Assembly: GCA_026398815.1 (NCBI GenBank)
Contig: JAPLSA010000005.1
Coordinates: forward strand, 1 to 64,000
DNA length: 64,000 nucleotides
Direction: 5' to 3'
Origin: Gammaproteobacteria bacterium
GTDB taxonomy: Bacteria > Pseudomonadota > Gammaproteobacteria > Nevskiales > Nevskiaceae
The notes beneath the pieces are model-generated. The model searched no databases and was not told the DNA's origin. It saw only the letters and a program-made list of their open reading frames with translations. Both the position numbers and the translations under genes were made by a program. How positions within the stretch are numbered: the first letter of the stretch is position 1; the number at the start of each line of letters is the position of its first letter. Positions 17,630-25,751 of this stretch are shown here, piece after piece.

Positions 17630-18495
17630 CAGGCGCTCCGGCGGCGTTCGTTGCGATCGCGCCGAGCCAGGGCCAGCGCCGAGGCACGCGACAGCGTGGT
17701 GCCGATGTCATCCGGCGTCCGGGCGATGAAGATCAGTCGGTCTTCGCGCTGCTCGTCGATGTCGAGTCGCGTGAACAGCGAAAAGCCCTTGCGGTCGCAG
17801 ATGCGGGCGATGCGCTGGCGTTCGGCCGGCGAGTACCGGGTGGCGCGAGCGACGCCGTGCAGCACGAACGGATGGCCGCCTTCGGCCGGCGGCGGCGCAC
17901 CGAGGCGTTCACGCAACCGGCGTGCGTAACAGGCGCCCTCGCTGCTGTAGTGGCCGTCGGCCGCCGGCTCGACCTCGGCCAGGAAGCGCGATACGCCGAG
18001 ATAGATGGTCGGCGATGCCGTGGTCGACCACAGCAGCGCGCGCCGGCCGATGCGCCGCTCCCAGCGCTGCACATCGCGGATGCAGCGCTCGAACAGCGCC
18101 ATCGTCGCGCCGCTGTTCTTCAGATCGTGGCGGGTGGCGCTCCAGCCGACATGGACCAGCGGCGGGCCAAGCGCAGCCGGCATCAGCTCGCGACCAGTCA
18201 TGAAGAAGCCGGCCAGCAGCCCGGCGCTGTCGCGGCCGATGTAGAGGTGCGTGCAGGCCGCCACCTCGCGGGCCAGGATGGCGCTGGCATCGTCGTAGCT
18301 GGGCGCGGCGATCAGCGCCAGTTCGGTCTGCAGCCAGCTGTTGCGGCGCAGGCGCTCGCCGGACACCAGTTCGACCGACAGTCGCGGCTTGCGGCGGCGA
18401 ACCGGCGCGGCGGCCGCTGCCGCCGACAGCAACGGCATGGACGGCAGGGGTGAATGACGCAGGTCGGTATCGTGGACGCTGCTGACAGGATTCAT
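17629..18495 (-). CDS. Unknown protein with GNAT-like pattern, paired with the ICMT-family gene
   Basis: The family was not recognised. This is a soluble 288-residue protein with no signal peptide, an Ala-rich stretch at residues 24-31 and a basic C-terminus (ARRDRNERRRSA). The segment HLYIGRDSAGLLAGFFMTGR reads like beta strands 2-3 of an acetyltransferase fold. SGATMALFERCIRDVQRWER and TTASPTIYLGVSRFLAEVEP resemble its helix 3 and the 'NP..LY...GF' region. The GNAT assignment is inference only; the acyl-CoA-binding Q/R-x-x-G-x-G/A loop is not obvious. Upstream lies an unusual repeat cluster (18549-18598), suggesting specific regulation. Confidence 0.6.
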   Translation of the reverse strand: MNPVSSVHDTDLRHSPLPSMPLLSAAAAAAPVRRRKPRLSVELVSGERLRRNSWLQTELALIAAPSYDDASAILAREVAACTHLYIGRDSAGLLAGFFMTGRELMPAALGPPLVHVGWSATRHDLKNSGATMALFERCIRDVQRWERRIGRRALLWSTTASPTIYLGVSRFLAEVEPAADGHYSSEGACYARRLRERLGAPPPAEGGHPFVLHGVARATRYSPAERQRIARICDRKGFSLFTRLDIDEQREDRLIFIARTPDDIGTTLSRASALALARRDRNERRRSA

Positions 18496-18548
18496 GGCTC
18501 ACGCTTGGCGGGAAGGGCGTGGCAGCACCTTCCGGTCGGCGTGTCGGC

Positions 18549-18599
18549 AAGTCCTATCGGAATTCCATCGGAATTCAAATGGACTTCAATTGAAGTCCA
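18549..18599. promoter_or_regulatory. Phased 11-bp repeats with 18-bp palindrome (operator cluster)
   Basis: Four consecutive 11-bp units start at 18556, 18567, 18578 and 18589: ATCGGAATTCC, ATCGGAATTCA, AATGGACTTCA, ATTGAAGTCCA. The last two create a perfect 18-bp palindrome, GGACTTCAATTGAAGTCC (18581-18598). A further AAGTCC at 18549-18554 mirrors GGACTT at 18581-18586. Spacing of one helical turn suggests cooperative binding of a regulator on one DNA face. The cluster lies about 55-105 bp upstream of the ATG at 18495 (minus strand). Confidence 0.65.
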
Positions 18600-18686
18600 A
18601 GACGCTGTTTAAAAAGGTTTATGTCGGGAAGCCGAACGGTAGTCGTCGCCAGGAAGCAGCCGGCCGACGGGCGGCGAGGGCAGGGA

Positions 18687-19970
18687 TCAGTCGCGCAGCG
18701 CGAGCAGTTCGAGGAACTTTTCCGGCGTGACGGTCGGGTAGAACAGCCAGCCCTGGGCATAGTCGACGCCGATCTCGCGTAGCGCGGCGAGCTTGCGCGG
18801 GTCGTCGACGAATTCGGCCACCGTGCGCTTGCCGGTGGCATGGGCAACCTGGTGAATGGCGCGGACGATCTCCCGCGAGGCACCGGCCTGGGCGACTTCC
18901 TTGATGAAACAGCCGTCGATCTTCACTTCATCGACCGGCAGGCTCTGCAGGTAGCCGAACGAGCACAGGCCGGAGCCGAAATCGTCGAGGCTGAAACCGC
19001 AGCCGACGGCACGGAAGGTCTTGATCACGTCGGCGGCGACTTCGAGGTTCTCGATGGCTGCGGTTTCGGTGATCTCGAAACACAGCTTGCCCGGCGGCAG
19101 TTGGGCATTGCGGACTTCGCGCAGCAGATCGTCCATCAGGCGGCCGTCGACGATCGAGCGCGCCGACAGGTTGATCGACACGCTGTGCAGGCGGTCGAGG
19201 GCGCTGCGGTTGTCGGCGAGCCAGTCGAGGATGTAGTGGCTGGAAAAGCGGTCCAGCTCGCTGACCAGCCCGAAGTATTCGAGCGTTTCGATGGTGCCGG
19301 CCGGCACCGGCATGTGGACGCCTTTCTTTTCCATGCGCAGCAGGAATTCCGCCTTGCGCAGCCGTGGTTCGGCGTGATGGATGTCCATGATCGGCTGCGG
19401 GTGCAGCGCCAGACGACCGTTGGCGAGCAGACGACGGAATTCGGTGACCGCGGCGGCACTGGCCGGACCCTTGACGCGGCGCGGGCCATCGCCGTTATGG
19501 ATGACGATCTGGTTCAGGCCACGCAGCTTGCTTTGCTGGCTGGCTTCGCCGACCACCCGCAGCGCCTCGGCCCAATCGAGCCCCTGGGCGATCACCTGGA
19601 CGCCGATCGACACCGACACCGGGTTCTCGCCAAGGCTGGACCGGTATTGCAGCGTCGCCAGCCGGTCACGCAGGTCGGTCGCTTCGTCGACCGCCATCTG
19701 CGTGTGGTCGATCGGCTTGATCGCGACGAATTCGTTGCTCCACAGCCGCGCTGCATGGCCGTTACGGCCGCTCCAGCGTCGCAGCACGTCGTCGACGGCG
19801 GCGATCACGCGATCGCCCTCGGCGGCGTCGGCAATCCGGTTGATGGCCCGCAGACCGCGGATGTCGACATGCACCAGCACCGCGCGCGGATCGACGAACG
19901 CGCGGTCGAGGTCGGCGATGACGGTGGAGAGCCGGGAAATGGCCGGCGACGGCGCGAGTTCGGTGGTCAT
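18687..19970 (-). CDS. Cyclic-di-GMP phosphodiesterase, degenerate GGDEF plus EAL
   Basis: This 427-residue soluble protein has an N-terminal GGDEF-like domain (residues about 30-165) in which the signature has become WSNEF, so no cyclase activity is expected. The C-terminal EAL domain (about 180-420) has EFL in place of EAL (KAEFLLRM), keeping the metal-binding Glu. Other catalytic residues look intact: SINLSARS, CFEITETAAIEN, SLDDFGSGLCSFGYL, VDEVKIDGCFI, TVAEFVDD and YAQGWLF. No membrane or sensor domain is seen. The inactive GGDEF may bind GTP as an allosteric module. A long inverted repeat lies just upstream. Confidence 0.9.
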   Translation of the reverse strand: MTTELAPSPAISRLSTVIADLDRAFVDPRAVLVHVDIRGLRAINRIADAAEGDRVIAAVDDVLRRWSGRNGHAARLWSNEFVAIKPIDHTQMAVDEATDLRDRLATLQYRSSLGENPVSVSIGVQVIAQGLDWAEALRVVGEASQQSKLRGLNQIVIHNGDGPRRVKGPASAAAVTEFRRLLANGRLALHPQPIMDIHHAEPRLRKAEFLLRMEKKGVHMPVPAGTIETLEYFGLVSELDRFSSHYILDWLADNRSALDRLHSVSINLSARSIVDGRLMDDLLREVRNAQLPPGKLCFEITETAAIENLEVAADVIKTFRAVGCGFSLDDFGSGLCSFGYLQSLPVDEVKIDGCFIKEVAQAGASREIVRAIHQVAHATGKRTVAEFVDDPRKLAALREIGVDYAQGWLFYPTVTPEKFLELLALRD

Positions 19971-20053
19971 GCCGCTGTATCGTCCGGCCGCGTATCGACT
20001 TGAACCGATGCGCCGCCGCCGGGCCGCCGGATGCTGCCGTTGATGAAGAATTA

Positions 20054-20107
20054 GAGCGTTTCATATGTCCGACAAGTGTAATTGTCGGACATATGAAATT
20101 GACGCTC
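20054..20107. repeat. Long perfect inverted repeat between aroC and the EAL gene
   Basis: TTTCATATGTCCGACAA (20059-20075) and its exact complement TTGTCGGACATATGAAA (20082-20098) flank a 6-base loop GTGTAA. GAGCGT (20054-20059) and ACGCTC (20102-20107) extend the symmetry after a small bulge. The element is AT-rich compared with its surroundings and has no T-tract. Each arm also contains a small dyad TGTC-N-GACA (20066-20074, 20083-20091), matching the general form of FadR-type GntR operators. It could be a two-site operator for the downstream EAL gene, an mRNA hairpin, or a small mobile-repeat relic. Confidence 0.75.
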
Positions 20108-20158
20108 AAAACACCGGAAACCCGGGTTTTCGCGCTGCCCGAGCCGCGCCAGCCGGTC

Positions 20159-21262
20159 TCAGCGACGGTCCGTGCGTGCGATGTCCGGCGTCGTCGGCCG
20201 GACGTCGCCGCACTGGCCGCGATGCCGCAGGCAGTGATCGATCAGCACCAGCGCGACCATGGCTTCGGCAATCGGCGTGGCGCGGATGCCGACACAGGGA
20301 TCGTGGCGGCCGGTCGTGCGCATGTCGACGGCGTTGCCGTCGGCGTCGATGCTGCGGCCTGGCGTGGTGATGCTGGAGGTCGGCTTGATCGCGATCGACG
20401 CGACGATGTCCTGGCCGGTGGAAATGCCGCCTGACACGCCACCCGAATGGTTGGCCAGAAAACCGGTCGGCGTCATTTCGTCGCGGCCTTCGGTGCCGCG
20501 CTGGCTGACCACGCCGAAGCCGTCGCCGATTTCCACGCCCTTGACCGCATTGATGCTCATCAGACCGAAGGCCAGCTCGGCGTCGAGGCGGTCGAACACC
20601 GGTTCGCCGAGGCCCGGCGGCACCCCGGTGGCGATCACGTTGACCCGCGCGCCGACCGAATCGCCGTCACGGCGGAGCTGGTCGATGTAGCCTTCGAGCA
20701 TCGGAATCAAGGTGACGTCACCGCAGAAGAACGGGTTCTGTTCCACCTGTTCCCAGTTCTTCAGCGGCATCGGATGCTCGCCGATCTGCGCGCACCAGCC
20801 ACGGATCTCGATGCCGTGCGTCTGCCGCAGCCATTTCTTGGCGATCGCCGCCGCTGCCACGCGCACGGCGGTTTCCCGGGCCGAGGAGCGTCCGCCGCCG
20901 CGCGGGTCGCGCAGGCCGTACTTCTGCACGTAGGCGTAGTCGGCGTGGTTGGGCCGGAACACGTCCTTGATCTTGTCGTAGTCGTAAGACCGCTGGTCGG
21001 TGTTCTCGATCAGCAGCGCGATCGGCGTGCCGGTGGTCCGGCCCTGATAGACGCCTGACAGGATGCGGACCTGGTCGGCTTCCTTGCGCTGGGTGACGTA
21101 CTTCGAGGTGCCGGGCTTGCGGCGGTCGAGATCCGGCTGGATGTCCGCTTCGGACAGTTCCAGCCCCGGCGGACAGCCGTCGACCACGCAGCCGATCGCC
21201 GGGCCGTGGCTTTCGCCGAAGGAAGTGACGCAGAACAGCTTGCCGAAGGTATTGCCGGACAT
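20159..21262 (-). CDS. aroC: Chorismate synthase
   Basis: AroC makes chorismate from EPSP, the last step of the shikimate pathway, using reduced FMN. Signatures are [18 protein letters not shown] (residue 16 on), [35 protein letters not shown] and the C-terminal [19 protein letters not shown]. At 367 residues the length is normal. It follows prmB by 22 bp on the same strand, a conserved gammaproteobacterial arrangement. Confidence 0.98.
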   Translation of the reverse strand: MSGNTFGKLFCVTSFGESHGPAIGCVVDGCPPGLELSEADIQPDLDRRKPGTSKYVTQRKEADQVRILSGVYQGRTTGTPIALLIENTDQRSYDYDKIKDVFRPNHADYAYVQKYGLRDPRGGGRSSARETAVRVAAAAIAKKWLRQTHGIEIRGWCAQIGEHPMPLKNWEQVEQNPFFCGDVTLIPMLEGYIDQLRRDGDSVGARVNVIATGVPPGLGEPVFDRLDAELAFGLMSINAVKGVEIGDGFGVVSQRGTEGRDEMTPTGFLANHSGGVSGGISTGQDIVASIAIKPTSSITTPGRSIDADGNAVDMRTTGRHDPCVGIRATPIAEAMVALVLIDHCLRHRGQCGDVRPTTPDIARTDRR

Positions 21263-21284
21263 CGTGGTTTCGATCTCGTGGTGA

Positions 21285-22217
21285 TTACTTGCGGCGGCGA
21301 CGGCCGCGCAGCCAGCCAGCCAGTTCTTCGCGGCCGATCACGAACACGCCGTCGCCGCCGCGCTCGAACTCCGGCCAGGCCACCGGAATACCGGGGAAAC
21401 GCGCTTCGAATTCGTCATCCGAACCGCCGATCTCGCAGACCAGCACGCCGTCGTCGGTCAGGTGCGACGGCGCTTCGTTGAGAATCCGCTCGACCACGTC
21501 CATGCCGTCGGCACCGGCTTCCAGCGCCAGCTTGGGTTCGTGCTGGAATTCCGGCGCCAGCGCCGCCCATTCGGCGGTCGGCACGTACGGCGGATTGCTG
21601 ACGATCAGGTCGTAGCGCCGGCCGGCCAGCGGCGCGAACAGGTCGCCGACCACCGGCCGCACGCGATCCCGAAGATGGTGGCGAATGATGTTGCGGGCCA
21701 TCAGGTCGAGCGCCCCGGCGTCGATCTCGGCCAGGTCGACGGTGGCGTTCGGGAACGCGTAGGCGGCCGCGATGCCGATGCAGCCGGAACCGGAGCAGAG
21801 ATCGAGAATGCGTTCCGGCTCGCGCGGCAGCCACGGCTGGAACTGGCTCTGGATCATCTCGCCGATCGGCGAACGCGGAATCAACGCCCGTTCATCGATC
21901 TCGAACTGCAGGCCGCAGAACCAGGCGATGCCGGTCAGATACGGAGCCGGCTTGCGGCTCGTCACCCTCGCCTGCAGCACCGCATGCACGGCGGCCCGTT
22001 CGTCCTCGGCCAGCTGGGATTCCAGGTAGACGGCCGGCAGATCGAACGGCAGCTTCAGCGTCGCCAGCACCAGGTGGAAGGCTTCGTCGAGCGCGTTGTC
22101 GGTGCCGTGGCCGAAATGCAGCTCGCGGCGGGTGAACTCCGATGCCCCCCAGCGGATGAAATCGCGCAGGCTGCGCAGCGGTGACAGAACAGCGGGCACT
22201 GCATCAGGAGCGGACAT
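21285..22217 (-). CDS. prmB: Ribosomal protein L3 N5-glutamine methyltransferase
   Basis: PrmB methylates a glutamine of ribosomal protein L3 with SAM. The sequence has the PrmB-specific N-terminal domain ([31 protein letters not shown]), the SAM loop [14 protein letters not shown] and the catalytic NPPY in [10 protein letters not shown]. The 310-residue length from ATG 22217 fits the family; the frame is open to 22280. It forms an operon with aroC and is divergent from the sco1-like gene. Confidence 0.94.
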   Translation of the reverse strand: MSAPDAVPAVLSPLRSLRDFIRWGASEFTRRELHFGHGTDNALDEAFHLVLATLKLPFDLPAVYLESQLAEDERAAVHAVLQARVTSRKPAPYLTGIAWFCGLQFEIDERALIPRSPIGEMIQSQFQPWLPREPERILDLCSGSGCIGIAAAYAFPNATVDLAEIDAGALDLMARNIIRHHLRDRVRPVVGDLFAPLAGRRYDLIVSNPPYVPTAEWAALAPEFQHEPKLALEAGADGMDVVERILNEAPSHLTDDGVLVCEIGGSDDEFEARFPGIPVAWPEFERGGDGVFVIGREELAGWLRGRRRRK

Positions 22218-22297
22218 CGCGTCGGGAAAGCCGGGATAATCCGCAAAGTATGCGGGTCGCATCCGGCCCGTGCCAATCACAGGACAGGTGGACAGGC

Positions 22298-22915
22298 GTG
22301 AGCAACGGGATCTGGAAGTGGGCGCTGGCGGGTGGACTGGCCGTGTTGCTGGGCATCGCCGCCGGCACCCTGAGCCTGCGGCCGCATGGCGTGGCGATCA
22401 CCTCCGGCACGCTGCTCGGCACGCCTCGCCCGATCGATGAATTCACGCTGCAGTCGGCCAGCGGCACGCCGTTCACCCGCGCCGATCTGGGTGGTCACTG
22501 GACCGTGGTGTTCGCCGGCTTCACGTTCTGCCCGGACGTCTGCCCGACCACCCTGACCGAGCTGAAAGCGGTCAAGGCCCAGCTCGGCGACAGCGCCGAC
22601 GCGATCCGCTTCCTGTTCCTGTCGGTCGATCCGGAACGCGACACGCCGGAGAAGATCGGCCAGTACCTGCGCTTCTTCGATCCCGGCTTCACCGGTGCCA
22701 CCGGCGATGCTGCAAGCCTGGACAAGCTTGGCGCCAACCTCGGCTTCGTCTACGCCAAGGTGCCCGGCGCGACGCCGGAGAGCTACACGATCGACCATTC
22801 CACGGCGCTGATCCTGATCGACCCGCAGGCGCGGGTCGCCGGCTATCTGACGCCGCCATTCAAGCCCGATGCGATGGCGGCCGATCTCAAGGCCATCGTC
22901 GCCGCCGCACCCTGA
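22298..22915 (+). CDS. SCO1/SenC copper chaperone-like protein
   Basis: The protein has 205 residues. An N-terminal signal anchor (WALAGGLAVLLGIAAGTLSL) is followed by a thioredoxin-fold domain. The copper-binding FCPDVCPTTL and the distal histidine in YTIDHSTALILID are both present. SCO proteins deliver copper to, or maintain thiols of, cytochrome oxidase Cu-A. The GTG at 22298 is chosen because a GGTGG ribosome site lies just upstream and the signal anchor follows. It heads sco1-psd-moxR-DUF58-tgpA; psd starts 6 bp after its stop. Confidence 0.9.
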   Translation: MSNGIWKWALAGGLAVLLGIAAGTLSLRPHGVAITSGTLLGTPRPIDEFTLQSASGTPFTRADLGGHWTVVFAGFTFCPDVCPTTLTELKAVKAQLGDSADAIRFLFLSVDPERDTPEKIGQYLRFFDPGFTGATGDAASLDKLGANLGFVYAKVPGATPESYTIDHSTALILIDPQARVAGYLTPPFKPDAMAADLKAIVAAAP

Positions 22916-22920
22916 CCGCC

Positions 22921-23835
22921 ATGACCACGACCACCCGCAATACCGCCGCCACGACTTCCGACGCCAGCCTCGGCGACCAGCTGTTCGCTGCCGTGCAGCG
23001 CTGCCTGCCGACCCGGGCGCTGTCGGCGCTGATGTACCGGATCGCCGAGATCGACGCGCCCGCGTTCAAGAACTCGCTGATCCGGGCCTTCATGCGCGGT
23101 TATCCGATCGACCTTTCCGAAGCCGAGCGCGAGACGGTCGAGGATTACCGCCATTTCAACGATTTCTTCACGCGGGCGCTGAAGCATGGCGCGCGCCTGC
23201 AACCGAAGGAGCCTGGCCTGCTGTCGAGCCCGGTCGACGGCCGGATCAGCCAGCTCGGCCCGATCGAGAACGGCCGCATCTTCCAGGCCAAGGGCCATGA
23301 CTACACGGCCGCCGAACTGCTGGCCGACGAGACGCTGGCCCGCGCCTTCGACGGCGGCAGCTTCGCGACCATCTACCTGGCGCCGCACAACTATCACCGC
23401 GTCCATCTGCCCTTCGGCGGCCGGCTGCGCAGCTGGACCTACGTGCCGGGCCGGCTGTTCAGCGTCAACCCGGCAACGGCGCGCTCGATGCCCCGGCTGT
23501 TCTCGCGCAACGAGCGGATGGTGGCGGTGTTCGACACCGCGTTCGGACCGCTGGCGGTGGTGATGGTCGGCGCGCTGTTCGTCGGCGGCATCGAGACGGT
23601 CTGGGGCGGCCGGCTGACGCCGCCGCACGATCGCGGCCACCGGCCGCATCACCACACACCGGAGCAGACCGTGGCGTTGGCGCGCGGCGACGAGCTGGGC
23701 CGCTTCCACATGGGGTCCACCGTGGTGCTGCTGGCGCCGAAGGGCGCGCTGGAATGGGACGAGACACTGGCGGCTGGCCAGCCGTTGCAACTGGGGCAGC
23801 CGCTGGCGCGCGTGCTGCAGCGGGTCACCGCGTGA
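22921..23835 (+). CDS. psd: Phosphatidylserine decarboxylase
   Basis: This 304-residue proenzyme makes phosphatidylethanolamine at the inner membrane. The self-cleavage site is in FHMGSTVVLLAPKG (GST, serine to pyruvoyl). Other family segments are YRHFNDFFTRALK, LSSPVDGRISQLGPI and YLAPHNYHRVHLPFGG. The length is normal. It is tightly spaced between sco1 and moxR. Confidence 0.97.
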   Translation: MTTTTRNTAATTSDASLGDQLFAAVQRCLPTRALSALMYRIAEIDAPAFKNSLIRAFMRGYPIDLSEAERETVEDYRHFNDFFTRALKHGARLQPKEPGLLSSPVDGRISQLGPIENGRIFQAKGHDYTAAELLADETLARAFDGGSFATIYLAPHNYHRVHLPFGGRLRSWTYVPGRLFSVNPATARSMPRLFSRNERMVAVFDTAFGPLAVVMVGALFVGGIETVWGGRLTPPHDRGHRPHHHTPEQTVALARGDELGRFHMGSTVVLLAPKGALEWDETLAAGQPLQLGQPLARVLQRVTA

Positions 23836-23854
23836 GCGAGATCGCGGGCCGGGC

Positions 23855-24775
23855 ATGAGCCCGCATCCGGTTCCCGAGCTGAGCGCGGCCCTCGCCGCGC
23901 TGTCGACCATCATCCTTGGCAAGGAGCGGCCACTGCGGCTGGCGCTGAGCTGCCTGCTGGCGCGCGGCCATCTGCTGATCGAGGACCTGCCAGGCGTGGG
24001 CAAGACCACGCTGGCGCTGGCCCTGGCGCGGGTATTCGGCCTGCATTTCCAGCGCCTGCAGTTCACCAGCGATCTGCTGCCGGCCGACATCCTCGGCATG
24101 TCGGTGTTCGAGGCCGCCACCGGCGGCTTCCGCTTCCATCCCGGCCCGGTGTTCTCGGAAGTGGTGCTGGCCGACGAGATCAACCGCGCCAGCCCCAAGA
24201 CCCAGAGCGCGCTGCTGGAAGCGATGGAGGAACGCCAGGTGACGGCCGACGGCACCACACGCGCCCTGCCCGATCCGTTCTTCGTCATCGCTACCCGCAA
24301 CCCGGATGCCCAGATCGGCACCTATCCGCTGCCCGAATCGCAGCTGGACCGCTTCCTGATGCGACTGTCGCTCGGCTATCCGGCCGCCGCCGCCGAACGC
24401 GCGCTGCTGGTCGAGCCGGAGCGGCGGGACCTGCTGGCCGCGCTGCCGCCGGTGCTGGATGCCGCCCGGCTGCGCGCGCTGCAGGCCGAGGTGCAGGCGG
24501 TACGCACCGCGCCGGCCCTGATCGACTACCTGCTGGCGCTGGTGCAGGCCACCCGCGAACACCCGGCGCTGCGCCACGGCCTGTCGCCGCGGGCCGGGCT
24601 GGCGCTGAAGCGCGCGGCCCAGGCCTGGGCGCTGCTGGAAGGCCGTCGTGGCGTGATTCCGGAAGACCTGCAGGCGGTGTTCACGGCGGTCGCCGGGCAT
24701 CGGCTCAGCGTGGCCGACGACGCCGATCCCGCGCGCGTGGCGGCGGAGATCCTGGCGCGCGTCGCCGTGCCCTGA
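23855..24775 (+). CDS. MoxR-family AAA+ ATPase
   Basis: This 306-residue AAA+ ATPase has Walker A EDLPGVGKTTLALALARV, Walker B VVLADEINRASPKTQSALLE, sensor IATRNPDAQIGTYPLPESQLDRF and a C-terminal lid. MoxR ATPases act as chaperones that assemble or regulate partner complexes, nearly always beside DUF58 and transglutaminase genes as here. The gene starts 19 bp after psd and is separated by 13 bp from the DUF58 gene. Confidence 0.95.
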   Translation: MSPHPVPELSAALAALSTIILGKERPLRLALSCLLARGHLLIEDLPGVGKTTLALALARVFGLHFQRLQFTSDLLPADILGMSVFEAATGGFRFHPGPVFSEVVLADEINRASPKTQSALLEAMEERQVTADGTTRALPDPFFVIATRNPDAQIGTYPLPESQLDRFLMRLSLGYPAAAAERALLVEPERRDLLAALPPVLDAARLRALQAEVQAVRTAPALIDYLLALVQATREHPALRHGLSPRAGLALKRAAQAWALLEGRRGVIPEDLQAVFTAVAGHRLSVADDADPARVAAEILARVAVP

Positions 24776-24788
24776 GCGCAATCGGCCG

Positions 24789-25751
24789 GTGATCCGCGCG
24801 CTGCGCCAGCGCCTGCACCGCTGGATCGCCACCCGCACGCCGCGCGTGCCCGGCCCGTGGCTGATTCATCGGCGGCGCGTCTACATCGTCCCGACCCGGC
24901 ACGGCTACGGCTACGGGCTGCTGCTGTTCACGATGCTGCTGGGTGCGATGAACTATTCCAACAGCATGGCGTTCGCCTTGACCTTCCTGCTGGCCGGCGT
25001 CGGCCTGCTGGCGATGCATGACACCCACGCGAACCTGGTCAACCTGTCGATCGCCGCCGAGCCGGTGGCGCCGGTATTCGCCGGCGACGAGCTGCAGTTC
25101 CGGCTGCGCATCGACAACCCCAGCCGCCACGCCCGGCATGCGATCAGCGTCCATTGGCCCGGTGTCGCCGCCGGCCAGCAGGTCGACATCGCCGCCGGTG
25201 AAACAGCCCGGCTGGCCCTGCCGCTGGCCAGCACCCGCCGGGGCTGGCTGCCGGCGTCGCGGTTCGCGGTCGCCACTGCGTTCCCGCTCGGCCTGTTCCG
25301 GGCCTGGACCTGGCTGGAGCTGGACATCGCGGGTCTGGTCTATCCGCGACCGACAGCGGCCGGCAGCGCACCGCCGCCCGGCCTGCATGGCGACGGCGCC
25401 CAGCGCGAAGCGCGTCCCGGCGTCGACAGCTTCGTCGGCCTGCGCAGCTATCGGCCCGGCGATCCGCTGCAGGCCATCGACTGGAAAAGCCTGGCCCGCC
25501 AGCCGCCGCCGCTGGGCCAGCCGCAGGTCAAGCAGTTCGCCGAGCCCGCGGCCGGCACCCTGTGGCTGGACTGGCAGGCGCTGCCGGCCGAGTGGCCAGT
25601 CGAGCAGCGGCTGGCCCAGCTCGCCCGCTGGGTGCTCGATGCCGAAGCGCAACAACGGCGCTACGGCCTGCGGTTGCCGCGCAGGGTTTACCAGCCGGGC
25701 AGCGGCAGCGGCCATCGCCACGCCTGTCTGGCGGCCCTGGCCCTGTTCTGA
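24789..25751 (+). CDS. DUF58 domain protein, membrane-anchored
   Basis: The protein has 320 residues with two hydrophobic segments near residues 38-75 ([34 protein letters not shown]). The DUF58 core is marked by [20 protein letters not shown]. The GTG start at 24789 is inferred from the context. DUF58 proteins are VWA-like partners of MoxR. The stop overlaps the next ATG by one base, so moxR-DUF58-tgpA form a translationally linked unit. Confidence 0.92.
   Translation: MIRALRQRLHRWIATRTPRVPGPWLIHRRRVYIVPTRHGYGYGLLLFTMLLGAMNYSNSMAFALTFLLAGVGLLAMHDTHANLVNLSIAAEPVAPVFAGDELQFRLRIDNPSRHARHAISVHWPGVAAGQQVDIAAGETARLALPLASTRRGWLPASRFAVATAFPLGLFRAWTWLELDIAGLVYPRPTAAGSAPPPGLHGDGAQREARPGVDSFVGLRSYRPGDPLQAIDWKSLARQPPPLGQPQVKQFAEPAAGTLWLDWQALPAEWPVEQRLAQLARWVLDAEAQQRRYGLRLPRRVYQPGSGSGHRHACLAALALF

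Noticed and set aside
20059-20098. Calling the inverted repeat a dif/Xer site or CIRCE element
   Set aside because: The arm sequence and spacer length match neither the dif consensus nor the TTAGCACTC-N9 repeat of CIRCE.
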